DNA of 64,000 bases. It comes from Actinomadura sp. K4S16 (GTDB taxonomy: Bacteria > Actinomycetota > Actinomycetes > Streptosporangiales > Streptosporangiaceae). The stretch lies in NCBI RefSeq assembly GCF_008327685.1, contig NZ_BDDE01000010.1, forward strand, positions 434,001-498,000, in the 5' to 3' direction. A program made the position numbers and the translations under genes. The notes beneath the pieces are model-generated. The model worked only from the letters and a program-made list of their open reading frames with translations, ran no database searches and had not been told where the DNA came from. This document shows, in pieces, positions 25,701 through 33,671 of this stretch. Position 1 is the stretch's first letter. The number at the start of each line of letters is the position of its first letter.

Positions 25701-28568
25701 TTCCTGCGCCTCGCCGAGCTGGCCGACGTCGCCGACGCCCTCACCGGCCTCACCGCGGGGCGGATGTCGCCGCACCAGGTGACCCACGCCGTCGGCGCCG
25801 GAAGCCTGCTCGTGCGCACGCCCGAAGGGCTGTTCGGGTTCATCCACCAGTCCGTCATGGAGTGGCTCGTCGCCCGGCACATCGCCGACGAGTTCGCCAA
25901 GGGCGAGGCCCCGGCCGCCCTGAGCCGCCGCGCCCTGACCCAGCTCACGGTCGACTTCCTGTGCGACCTCGCCGACACCCGCGCCTGCCAGGAGTGGACG
26001 GCGGGCGTCCTCGCCGACCCCGAGGGCGACGACATCGCCCGCGCCAACGCGATCCGCATCACGACACGGCTGCGCACCCCCGCGCACACCGACCTGCGCG
26101 GCGCCCGCCTGCAGGGCGAGGACCTGTCCTACCGCGACCTCCAGGAAGTCGACCTCACCGGCGCCGACCTCACCGACGCCCAGTTGGTGGGCGCGAACCT
26201 CTCGCGCGCCGTCCTGCGGGACGCCTCCCTCGCCGGGGCGCGGCTGGACGAGGCCATGCTGACCGGCGCCGACCTGCGCGGCGCCGACCTGTCCCGGGCC
26301 CGCCTCGCCCGCGCCGACCTGCGGGACGTCGCCGTGGACGGCAGCCGCTGGACCCGCGCCGCCCTCGTGGACGCCGTGCTCCCCGACCGCGTCGCGACCG
26401 CCCCCGAACTGCGCGAGGCCGCCATCGCGCCCGGCCGCCCGATCGACATCCAGGTCGCCCCGGCCGCGGTGGGCGTCCCCTACGGCTTCCACTTCCAGAC
26501 GAGCCGCCTCCCGCAGCCGCTCGCCTACAGCCCCGGAGGCTCCGTCCTGGCCGTCGGCAGCGAGGACGGCGGCGTCCTCGTCTGCGACGCCGTCACGGGC
26601 ACGCCCCTGCGCAACCTCCAGGGCCACACCGACCGCGCCTACGCGGTCGCGTTCGACTCCGAGGGCCGCCTTCTGGCGAGCGGGTCCGCCGACGGGTCCG
26701 TCCGGCTGTGGGACCTCGCCACCGGGCACACCGCGCACACCTTCGCCGTCCACCCCGCGGGCGTGTGGCCCGTGGTGGTCGGTGGACGCTCCCCGGCGGG
26801 CGGCGACCTCCTCGCCGCCGGCGCCGCCGACGGGACCATCCGCGTGTGGGACACCGTGTCCGGCGTGCTCCTGCACGAGCTCGCCGGGCACACCGCCCCC
26901 GTCTACACCGCCGTGTTCGACCCCGCCGGCTCGCTCATGGTCACCGGCGACGCGGGCGGCACTCTGCGCGTCTGGGACCTCGCCACCGGCGCGCTGCGCC
27001 GCGAGCTGGCCGGGCACCACGGCGCGGTGTTCCGCGCCGTCTTCCACCCGGACGGCTCCCTGCTCGCCGCGGGGGACGAGGCCGGCGTCGTCCGGCTCTG
27101 GGACATCCGCACCGGCGAGATCCGCCAGGAGCTCCTCGGCCACACCGGCCGCGTCTACGCCATCGCGTTCCACCCCGAAGGGGACCTCCTCGTCACCGGC
27201 GACACCGACGGGTCCGTCCGGATCTGGGAGGACGGCCGGCAGCGCAGCGTCCTCACCGGCCACGGCGGCGGCATCTACCAGGCCACGTTCAGCCCGGACG
27301 GCGGCCGGCTCGCCACCGCCGACAGCGCCGGGTCCGTCCGCCTGTGGGACCCGCGCACCGGCCGGCAGCGCCTCGAACTGGCCGGGCACCGCGGCGCCGT
27401 GTGGCCGTTCGCGTTCCGCCCGGACGGCTCGCAGCTCGCCACCAGCAGCAACGACGGCACGGCCCGGCTGTGGGACGCCGAGACCGGCCAGTGCCGGGTG
27501 GTGCTGCGCGGCCACGGCCGCCGCGTCACCCGCGTCGCGTTCAGCCCGGACGGCGGGATGCTCGCCAGCAGCGGCAACGACGGCCTCGTCCGGCTGTGGG
27601 ACCCGCGCTCGGGCCGCATGATCCGCGAACTGCGCGGCGTCGCCGACAACCTCACCTCCGCCGCGTTCAACACCCGCGACTCCCAGCTCGCCACCGCCAC
27701 CAACGACGGCGGCGTCCACCTGTGGCAGGCCGGGACGGGCACGTTCGAACGCGAGCTGAACGTCGAGACCGACCACGTCTGGGCGCAGGCGTTCGCCCCG
27801 TCCGGGGACGTCCTCGCCACCGCCAACGACGACGACTCCGTCCGGCTCTGGTACTGGACGACCGGCCGCGAGATCGTCAACCTGGCCGACCACCGGGGCC
27901 GCGTCCGCTCCATCGACTTCCAGCCCGGCGGCGCGCTGGTCGCGACGGGCTGCGACGACGGCCTCGTCCGCCTCTGGAACCCCCGCACGGGCGAACTCGC
28001 CTCCGCACTGCGCGGCCACACCGACCGGGTGTACCAGGTGTCGTTCTCGCCGTCCGGCGAGACCCTCGCCAGCGCCGGCAACGACGGGACCGTCCGCCTC
28101 TGGGACCCGTCCGCGGGCGAACTCCTGCACACCCTGACCGGGCACACCGGACGCCTGTGGACGGCCGCGTTCCACCCGTCCGGGGCCATGCTCGCCAGCG
28201 CGGGCGACGACATGGTGGTGCGCCTGTGGAACCCGTCCAACGGTCGGCTTCTGCACACCCTCACCGGCCACACCCGCCGCGTCTGGTCCGCGGCGTTCAG
28301 CCCGGACGGCTCCCTCCTCGCCACCGCGGGCGACGACGGCGCCATCATCCTGTGGGACGTCGCCGACCGCGACGCCCCCGCGCGCCGCGCCACCCTCCTC
28401 GGCCTGGCCGAGGGCTGGGCGGCCCTGGCGCCGGACGGCCGCTACAAGTGGGAGGGCAACGCCACCGCCGAGTTCTGGTACGCCGTGGGCATGTGCCGCT
28501 TCGAGCCGGGCGAACTCGACGCCTACCTCGCCGAGGTCCACCGCCTCCCCCTCGACGCCCCGTTCTAG
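22704..28568 (+). CDS. Giant TIR / pseudo-metallophosphoesterase / NACHT-STAND / pentapeptide / WD40 protein (NLR-like)
   Basis: The product has 1,954 residues. A TIR domain (about 12-142) begins FFISYSPADERWASWIAW and has the putative NADase Glu84 in YGRLEW. After a Pro/Arg-rich linker, residues about 220-500 follow the calcineurin-like fold but with degraded metal motifs (VLHVSGPRF, VTGNITHSG, VPGTHD, AIEHTPV, QGTESEYGT). Next come an unassigned domain (about 560-700) ending in EFQGLVDLSEYV, and a NACHT ATPase with Walker A GDFGRGKT (741-748) and Walker B LLFDGFDE. Pentapeptide repeats span about 1130-1210, and about 14-15 WD40 repeats span about 1270-1890 (probably two seven-bladed propellers). 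It probably senses a ligand through the repeats, oligomerises through NACHT and fires TIR. Similar architectures act in phage defence or regulated cell death; the role here is inferred. Confidence 0.9.
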   Translation: MTTPGHPQERPPDFFISYSPADERWASWIAWQLEAAGHRTMMQAWDFVPGTNFIDYMDRGLSEAKVVVAVLSRNYLRSRYGRLEWMAALRADPDDPARKLVTVRIEDCPIDGLLSTITYVDLVGVDDPDEARRLLMRRIQEALAGHARPLNGPGFPGGAPNRPGPLPGGREPLVGRLEEADGPAGGDRRPEPAGERPARRAPVAAPAFPAADTAQEPRERLTVLHVSGPRFGRTLAEPGEPTTATELQDRIWSDVTRLADSGVPRPDLLVVTGNITHSGSRKEFAEALSFLTSLRALLGLEAQRVVVVPGTHDVTRAACQAYFSSCEADDIEPQPPYWPKWRHYAGLFKEFYQGIDALIFDSAQPWTLFPVPDLKVVVAGLNSTLPQTHREEDRYGRVGQAQAAWFNERLRHFEGEGWLRLGAIEHTPVAGEPGVLRDPETVETLLASHVNLFFQGTESEYGTVPLLAGGGVPSVPALGPGRHQLVVVHPEGLERWIPEEAGRRGPERLERSWTAVSGTFPPPRAQTPPAPPSPELGPGADGSADPVPDPTARLLDRLTEACETRFERATIRRVVPPAREDGRSDPPHLLLTHLEDGFVRQYRIGAHVGQVTEADVDAFVRHVHADGTDHGSELVYLGPAPARSVRDDALRRGIRVRSLTEFQGLVDLSEYVAAQTRRLSAGGLYPPSLYVPQRYRELDRFLPEGGPGGESRSGTDVHDDVVGEMLRLLAADHGRFLLLLGDFGRGKTFALRELARRVPQELPHVIPILIELRALDKAHSVDGLVAAHLANHGEELIDLKAFHYMLRQGRIVLLFDGFDELVTRMTYDRAADHLDTLLQAAQDKAKIVVASRTQHFKSQAQVLTALGEKVGVLPHRRVLSLEEFAPTQVRSYLVNRYGDEDAAEERLSLLAGIEELLALTSNPRMLSFIADLPEERLRAVAQARRAVSPADLYQEILSSWLAYEAERVGGAGGPSGMKAEDMWQAVGTLALRLWEGNEQFLRLAELADVADALTGLTAGRMSPHQVTHAVGAGSLLVRTPEGLFGFIHQSVMEWLVARHIADEFAKGEAPAALSRRALTQLTVDFLCDLADTRACQEWTAGVLADPEGDDIARANAIRITTRLRTPAHTDLRGARLQGEDLSYRDLQEVDLTGADLTDAQLVGANLSRAVLRDASLAGARLDEAMLTGADLRGADLSRARLARADLRDVAVDGSRWTRAALVDAVLPDRVATAPELREAAIAPGRPIDIQVAPAAVGVPYGFHFQTSRLPQPLAYSPGGSVLAVGSEDGGVLVCDAVTGTPLRNLQGHTDRAYAVAFDSEGRLLASGSADGSVRLWDLATGHTAHTFAVHPAGVWPVVVGGRSPAGGDLLAAGAADGTIRVWDTVSGVLLHELAGHTAPVYTAVFDPAGSLMVTGDAGGTLRVWDLATGALRRELAGHHGAVFRAVFHPDGSLLAAGDEAGVVRLWDIRTGEIRQELLGHTGRVYAIAFHPEGDLLVTGDTDGSVRIWEDGRQRSVLTGHGGGIYQATFSPDGGRLATADSAGSVRLWDPRTGRQRLELAGHRGAVWPFAFRPDGSQLATSSNDGTARLWDAETGQCRVVLRGHGRRVTRVAFSPDGGMLASSGNDGLVRLWDPRSGRMIRELRGVADNLTSAAFNTRDSQLATATNDGGVHLWQAGTGTFERELNVETDHVWAQAFAPSGDVLATANDDDSVRLWYWTTGREIVNLADHRGRVRSIDFQPGGALVATGCDDGLVRLWNPRTGELASALRGHTDRVYQVSFSPSGETLASAGNDGTVRLWDPSAGELLHTLTGHTGRLWTAAFHPSGAMLASAGDDMVVRLWNPSNGRLLHTLTGHTRRVWSAAFSPDGSLLATAGDDGAIILWDVADRDAPARRATLLGLAEGWAALAPDGRYKWEGNATAEFWYAVGMCRFEPGELDAYLAEVHRLPLDAPF

Positions 28569-28578
28569 GGGGGCGGTT

Positions 28579-29175
28579 CTAGGAGGCGCTGCGGGTGAGG
28601 GCCTCCCAGAGGGCGTCGACCTGGGTCTTCAGGTCGGCGAGGGAGCCGGAGTTGTCGATGACGCGGGTGGCGACGGCGCGGCGCTCCTCGCGGGACGCCT
28701 GGTTGGCCATGAGGGCGCGGGCGTCCTCCTCGGTCATGCCGCGGCGGGCGACGAGGCGGTCCAACTGGACCTCCTCGGGCGCGTCCACGACGACGACCTC
28801 GTCGTACATGCCGGCGAGACCGTTCTCCGCCAGGAGCGGGACGTCGTAGACGACGACCGCGTCCGCGGGGGCGGCGTCCATCAGCTCCTGCATCCGCTCC
28901 CCCACCAGCGGGTGGACGATCGCGTTGAGGGCGGCGAGCCGGTCGGGGTCGGCGAACACGACGCGGCCGACCTTCTCCCGGTCGAGGGCGCCGGACGGCA
29001 GCAGGACGTCCTCGCCGAACTCCGCCACGACGGCGGCGAGGCCCGGGGTGCCCGGCTCGACCACCTCGCGGGCGATCATGTCGGCGTCGATGACGACCGC
29101 GCCGTGCTCGCGCAGCCGCTTCGACACCTCGCTCTTGCCGGATCCGATACCGCCGGTGAGTCCCACTTTCAGCAC
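28579..29175 (-). CDS. coaE: Dephospho-CoA kinase
   Basis: The product is about 198 residues from GTG 29175, which gives the usual [15 protein letters not shown] start and has AGGGTGAG upstream; a GTG at 29184 would add three residues. CoaE phosphorylates the 3'-OH of dephospho-CoA, the last step of CoA synthesis. The P-loop GGIGSGKS, the [16 protein letters not shown] substrate-binding stretch, and [13 protein letters not shown] are all present. It follows a GNAT gene on the same strand by 25 bp and ends 10 bp from the convergent TIR gene. Confidence 0.96.
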   Translation of the reverse strand: MLKVGLTGGIGSGKSEVSKRLREHGAVVIDADMIAREVVEPGTPGLAAVVAEFGEDVLLPSGALDREKVGRVVFADPDRLAALNAIVHPLVGERMQELMDAAPADAVVVYDVPLLAENGLAGMYDEVVVVDAPEEVQLDRLVARRGMTEEDARALMANQASREERRAVATRVIDNSGSLADLKTQVDALWEALTRSAS

Positions 29176-29200
29176 GGGACTCACCCTAGCGGCGCGGCCG

Positions 29201-29692
29201 CTAGCCGGTTCCGGCGGGGACGAGGGGTTTGCGCATGTGCACGTGCGTGAGGTGGGCGGCGACGCGCTCCCGGCGCACCTCCGCGTAGCCGAGGCTCCGG
29301 TACAGGCGCAGGTTCGACTCGCTCAGGTGGCCGGTGAACAGCACGCACGCATCGGCGCGCCCGGCAACCTCGCCCTCCAGCGCCGTCAGCAGGCGCCGCC
29401 CGATGCCGCGCCCCTGGAGGTCGGGGACGACGACGAGCCGCCCCACCAGGCACGTACGGTCGTTGAACTGGGCGCGCACGGCGCCGACGAGCCGGCCGCC
29501 CAGCACCGCCTTCAGCACCACCGCGTCACCGGCGAGCACCTTGCGCAGCTGCTCGGCCGACTCCACCAGCGGCGGGATGAACGGATCGCCGTACAGCTGC
29601 GCCTCGGTGACGTAGGCGGCCCGCTGCACGGTCATCACCTCACCCGCGTCCTCCGGGCCCGCCCGCTCGATCACGACCGTCTCGACGCTCAC
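29201..29692 (-). CDS. GNAT-family N-acetyltransferase
   Basis: The 163-residue protein starts at GTG 29692 with GGGAG 7 nt upstream. It shows the GNAT core: [59 protein letters not shown] (acetyl-CoA loop) and [16 protein letters not shown]. Substrate unknown. A strong hairpin separates it from the nuclease gene upstream. It is the first gene of a two-gene unit with coaE. Confidence 0.9.
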   Translation of the reverse strand: MSVETVVIERAGPEDAGEVMTVQRAAYVTEAQLYGDPFIPPLVESAEQLRKVLAGDAVVLKAVLGGRLVGAVRAQFNDRTCLVGRLVVVPDLQGRGIGRRLLTALEGEVAGRADACVLFTGHLSESNLRLYRSLGYAEVRRERVAAHLTHVHMRKPLVPAGTG

Positions 29693-29704
29693 AGGCAGTC
29701 TCCC

Positions 29705-29726
29705 TGCGGGGGGACGACCCCCCGCA
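29705..29726 (-). terminator. Terminator of the membrane nuclease gene
   Basis: TGCGGGGGG and CCCCCCGCA form a perfect 9-bp stem with the 4-nt loop ACGA. It lies between the endonuclease/exonuclease/phosphatase stop and the downstream GNAT start. Confidence 0.6.
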
Positions 29727-29784
29727 CCCCCCGGTTCGCTTCGCTCATGTCAGGAACCTAGCCGCGAGCGGCGCCGGCGTCCGG

Positions 29785-31779
29785 TCACCGCCCGATCCGG
29801 ACGGTGACCGCGACGGGGTAGTGGTCGGAGGCCTCGGACTCGGGCACGGAGTAGTCGGTGACGAGCACCCCGTCGGACCCGAAGACCCAGTCGGTGCTCG
29901 TGCCGTCCGGCCGCGTCGGGTACTGCTCGCCGCCGATCGCGGTGTTGCGCAGGTCGGTGCCGTCGGTCATCGCGGTCAGCTCCGCGCTGCCCGCCCCGGC
30001 GTTGAAGTCGCCGCCGATCAGCGTGCGGGGCGCGCCGCCCCAGGCCCGCAGCAGCGCCGCGATCTCCCGGGACCGCTCGCCGCGCTGGTCGTCGCCGCCC
30101 TCCAGGTGCGTCGACCACACGTCCATCGTGGTGCCGCCGACGGCGAGCCGCGCCCACACGTAGCCGCGGATCTGCGACCAGTCGCCCCTCGGCATCCGGC
30201 CCGTCCCGGAACTGCGCACCGGCAGCGAGGTCAGGATCGCGTTGCCGAACTGGCCGTCGGCGGCGGGCCCCCAGACCAGCTTCATGCCGAGGCGCCGCGA
30301 CAGCCACACGGCGACGTCGGTGGTGCCCGACAGCAGCGACCCGCGTCCGGCCTCCTGGAGCAGGACGACCTGGGCGTGCTGGCCCTCGATGACGCGTGCG
30401 ACGCCCTCGGGGTCGAGGCGCCCGTCCTGGTTGACGGCGTCGTGGATGTTGTAGCTGAGCACCCGCACCTGGCCGCCGGCGGGCGCCGCCGGGGCCTCGC
30501 CGTCCGGCGCGGCGACGGTGAACACGAGGGTGCCGGCCAGCAGCACCAGCGCGGCGCCGCCGGCGGTGAGGGCGCGCAGCGGGGCGCGGGCGGGCAGCGG
30601 GCCGCCGCGGGCCGCGGCGATCGCCGCGAGCGCGCCGAGCGCGATGCCGGCGATGCCGGGCAGCACGTTGTTCGGGACCGGCAGCGGCGACACCGCGCTG
30701 ACCTGGTACGGGATGAGGATCGCGGCGATGAGCAGGCCGCCGAGCGCGGCGCCGGCGTCCACCCGCCAGACCGGCCCGCCGGTGCCCGCGCGGCGCAGCG
30801 GCGCCCGGCACGCGACGGCCAGCAGCCACGCCGACAGCACCTGCCCGACGATCACGATGGGGACGACCTCGATACCGGAGATCGCGTACGTGCCCGCGAC
30901 GGCGCCCGCGCCGACGCCGAGGACGGTCCCGCCGAGCACGCACACGCCGCCCGGCACCGCCCGCACGGCGAGCCCGGAGGCGAGGAACGCCAGCGCGAGG
31001 CCCTGCCCGATGACGATCGCGACGTGCGCGCCGGTCAGCGACTGCCACCCCGACGAGGCCACGAACGCGGGGCTGGCGAGCACGAGGACCTGCAGCGCGA
31101 GGAACGGCCCGAACGCCGCGGCGCCGAGCGCGTCCCGCCACGAGACGCCGGGCGCGGTGACGGGCCCGGACGCCAGCTCGCGGTAGAGCGCGGCGGCGCC
31201 GACGCCGACGAACGCCAGGCAGGCCAGCCAGGGGCCGAGGCCGTCGCGCCACACCGCGTCCCAGGTGGCGAAGCACATCCGCACGGCGGTGTCGATGGAC
31301 AGGCCCGCGACGGTGGCCGTCGCGAACCCCACCCCGGACAGGCCGCGGGCACCCTCGTACAGCGCCGCGACGGCGAGCATGCCGACGGCGGTGCCGGCGA
31401 ACGCGAGCCAGGTGCGCGGGTCGACGGCCTGCGCGAGCAGCCGGACGGCGAACAGCCCGCCCACGCCGGCGAGCAGCAGCCCGCGCGGGCCGGCGAGGCG
31501 GCGGATCAGCGGGGCGGCGAACCCGGCGAGGTAGACCACGAGCACCGCGCCGGCGGCGGCCGCGGTCCCGGCCTGGTCGGCGAAGTGGTCGAGCTGCGGC
31601 AGCGAGAACCTCAGCGTCTGCGCCAGCACCGCGACGGTGACGGCGATCAGCGCGAGTCGCGCGGGGCCCTGCGGGACGATCGGGGGGCCGGCCGCCGCGG
31701 GGCCGCCGGTCCTGGTGCCTACGTCTGTGCTGGCCAATTGAACGAGTGCTCCCGGGGGACGAGCGGACCTTCGGGACAT
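29785..31779 (-). CDS. Multi-pass membrane protein with C-terminal endonuclease/exonuclease/phosphatase (EEP) domain
   Basis: The product is about 664 residues from ATG 31779; the start is uncertain because no good ribosome binding site is visible. The first about 430 residues contain roughly 12 membrane helices with Ala/Gly/Val-rich sequence. The last about 230 form an EEP domain: VRVLSYNIHDAVNQDG, VVLLQEAGRG (metal Glu), WSTHLEGGDD, LIGGDFNAGAGS (catalytic Asp/Asn), and SEASDHYPVAV (Asp-His). EEP enzymes cleave phosphodiester or lipid phosphates. The helices and topology suggest the catalytic part faces outward, perhaps a DNase or phosphatase at the envelope, but this is not shown by sequence. 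Confidence 0.85.
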   Translation of the reverse strand: MSRRSARPPGALVQLASTDVGTRTGGPAAAGPPIVPQGPARLALIAVTVAVLAQTLRFSLPQLDHFADQAGTAAAAGAVLVVYLAGFAAPLIRRLAGPRGLLLAGVGGLFAVRLLAQAVDPRTWLAFAGTAVGMLAVAALYEGARGLSGVGFATATVAGLSIDTAVRMCFATWDAVWRDGLGPWLACLAFVGVGAAALYRELASGPVTAPGVSWRDALGAAAFGPFLALQVLVLASPAFVASSGWQSLTGAHVAIVIGQGLALAFLASGLAVRAVPGGVCVLGGTVLGVGAGAVAGTYAISGIEVVPIVIVGQVLSAWLLAVACRAPLRRAGTGGPVWRVDAGAALGGLLIAAILIPYQVSAVSPLPVPNNVLPGIAGIALGALAAIAAARGGPLPARAPLRALTAGGAALVLLAGTLVFTVAAPDGEAPAAPAGGQVRVLSYNIHDAVNQDGRLDPEGVARVIEGQHAQVVLLQEAGRGSLLSGTTDVAVWLSRRLGMKLVWGPAADGQFGNAILTSLPVRSSGTGRMPRGDWSQIRGYVWARLAVGGTTMDVWSTHLEGGDDQRGERSREIAALLRAWGGAPRTLIGGDFNAGAGSAELTAMTDGTDLRNTAIGGEQYPTRPDGTSTDWVFGSDGVLVTDYSVPESEASDHYPVAVTVRIGR

Positions 31780-31840
31780 GCGGATGCTGGGGGGCGCCGC
31801 GGACCGGCGCGCGGCCTCGGAGCCATGGTGGCGTAACCGA

Positions 31841-31886
31841 AGCACGGCCGGAGGCCGATCCCGAAAGATCGTTCTCCGGCCGTGCT
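31841..31886 (-). terminator. rpsA terminator
   Basis: AGCACGGCCGGAG and CTCCGGCCGTGCT form a perfect 13-bp stem. The 20-nt loop itself contains CGATC/GATCG pairing. It lies 66 bp after the rpsA stop on the minus strand and before the next gene. Confidence 0.75.
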
Positions 31887-31951
31887 CAGTATGTCACCGG
31901 CCGCCGCGCGGGGCCGCCTGGGCGGCCGCGCGCGGACGGCGCGTCAGGGCC

Positions 31952-33433
31952 TCACTGGCCGCCGGAGAGCTTCTCCCGCAGCGCGGCGAGCGCCTCGTCG
32001 GTGGCGAGGGCGCCACCGCCGGACTCGCTCTCGCCGCCGCCGGAGTAGGAGGTCTCGCCGCCGCCGCCACCCGCGGGCTCGGCGCCGGCCTCCGCCTCGG
32101 CCTTGCGGGCCTCTTCGATCTGCTTGCGGTGGGCGTCGAAGCGGGCGCGGGCCTCGGCGTACTGCCGCTCCCAGGTCTCGCGCTGCTCGTCGAAGCCCTC
32201 GAGCCACTCGCCGGTGTCGGCGTCGAAGCCCTCGGGGTACTTGTAGTTCCCCTGCTCGTCGTACTCGGCCGGCATGCCGTACAGGGTCGGGTCGAAGTCC
32301 TCTTCCTCGATCCCCGCGGCGCCCTCGTTGGCCTGCTTGAGCGACAGGCTGATGCGGCGCCGGTCGAGGTCGATGTCGATGATCTTCACGAAGATCTCGT
32401 CGCCGACCTGGACGACCTGCTCGGGGATCTCCACGTGCCGCTCGGCCAGCTCGGAGATGTGCACCAGGCCCTCGATGCCCTCCTCGACGCGGACGAACGC
32501 GCCGAACGGCACCAGCTTGGTGACCCGGCCCGGGACGACCTGCCCGATCTGGTGGGTGCGGGCGAACTGCTGCCACGGGTCTTCCTGGGTCGCCTTGAGC
32601 GACAGGGAGACGCGCTCGCGCTCCATGTCGACGTCCAGGACCTCGACCGTGACCTCCTGGCCGACCTCGACGACCTCGGAGGGGTGGTCGATGTGCTTCC
32701 AGGACAGCTCGGAGACGTGCACCAGACCGTCGACGCCGCCGAGGTCGACGAACGCGCCGAAGTTGACGATCGAGGAGACGACGCCCTTGCGGACCTGGCC
32801 CTTCTGCAGGGTGTTGAGGAAGGTCTGGCGGACCTCGCTCTGCGTCTGCTCAAGCCAGGCACGGCGGGACAGCACCACGTTGTTGCGGTTCTTGTCCAGC
32901 TCGATGATCTTGGCCTCGAGCTCGCGGCCCACGTAGGGCTGCAGGTCGCGGACCCGGCGCATCTCGACGAGCGAGGCGGGCAGGAAGCCGCGCAGCCCGA
33001 TGTCGAGGATGAGGCCGCCCTTGACGACCTCGATGACCGTGCCGGTGACGATGCCGTCCTCGTCCTTGATCTTCTCGATCGTGCCCCAGGCGCGCTCGTA
33101 CTGGGCGCGCTTCTTGGACAGGATCAGACGCCCCTCCTTGTCCTCCTTCTGGAGGACGAGGGCCTCGACGTGGTCTCCGGTGGAGACGACCTCGTTCGGG
33201 TCGACGTCGTGCTTGATGGACAGCTCGCGCGAGGGGATGACGCCCTCGGTCTTGTAGCCGATGTCGAGGAGGACCTCGTCACGATCGACCTTGACGACAG
33301 TGCCTTCGACAATGTCGCCGTCGTTGAAGTACTTGATGGTCTCGTCGATCGCTGCGAGGAAGGCTTCCTCGGACCCGATGTCGTTGACCGCTACCTGCGG
33401 GGTGGTCGAGGTGGCCTCGGTGCTGCTCGTCAT
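31952..33433 (-). CDS. rpsA: 30S ribosomal protein S1
   Basis: The 493-residue protein contains four S1/OB-fold RNA-binding repeats: about residues 37-105 (GDIVEGTVVKVDRDEVLLDI), 122-186 (DGIVTGTVIEVVKGGLILDI), 206-276 (RKGVVSSIVNFGAFVDLGG) and 291-362 (VVPGRVTKLVPFGAFVRVEE). An acidic Glu/Ala/Gly-rich tail with GGGGGETSYSGGGES follows. Four repeats, rather than six, is normal for actinobacterial S1. The protein helps mRNA binding on the 30S subunit. The 238 bp upstream hold no other gene, so its promoter lies there; GGAG precedes the ATG by about 14 nt. Confidence 0.98.
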   Translation of the reverse strand: MTSSTEATSTTPQVAVNDIGSEEAFLAAIDETIKYFNDGDIVEGTVVKVDRDEVLLDIGYKTEGVIPSRELSIKHDVDPNEVVSTGDHVEALVLQKEDKEGRLILSKKRAQYERAWGTIEKIKDEDGIVTGTVIEVVKGGLILDIGLRGFLPASLVEMRRVRDLQPYVGRELEAKIIELDKNRNNVVLSRRAWLEQTQSEVRQTFLNTLQKGQVRKGVVSSIVNFGAFVDLGGVDGLVHVSELSWKHIDHPSEVVEVGQEVTVEVLDVDMERERVSLSLKATQEDPWQQFARTHQIGQVVPGRVTKLVPFGAFVRVEEGIEGLVHISELAERHVEIPEQVVQVGDEIFVKIIDIDLDRRRISLSLKQANEGAAGIEEEDFDPTLYGMPAEYDEQGNYKYPEGFDADTGEWLEGFDEQRETWERQYAEARARFDAHRKQIEEARKAEAEAGAEPAGGGGGETSYSGGGESESGGGALATDEALAALREKLSGGQ

Positions 33434-33671
33434 GTGTCGGCTGGCTCCGGTACGGACATGGAAGTCGTATGGGTTGTGCGCGGAGGGCCGTTATCCGCCC
33501 TGCCGAGGACCGGAATGGGACGCGACCAACGCCGCGTCAGTGAACCGAACCGATGTCGCCGACCTGACCGAGCGCGAGCCTGCTCCGTCCGAAGCGCGCG
33601 CAGGCCCACAGCGCAGCGATCAGGATATGGGACCGAACTCCCGTGGTCAATCCGCCACCGGCGGGCACGGG

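Noticed and set aside
21444..28541. A 2,365-codon minus-strand open frame opposite the WD40 gene
   Set aside because: It is a GC-rich antisense shadow; only the last 411 codons (the permease) carry a real family.
21087..28568. A 2,493-codon open frame covering the TIR gene and the transporter
   Set aside because: Its first half is antisense to the ArsB-like permease and shows only low-complexity Arg/Gln sequence; the real gene begins at the ATG at 22704 with the TIR domain.
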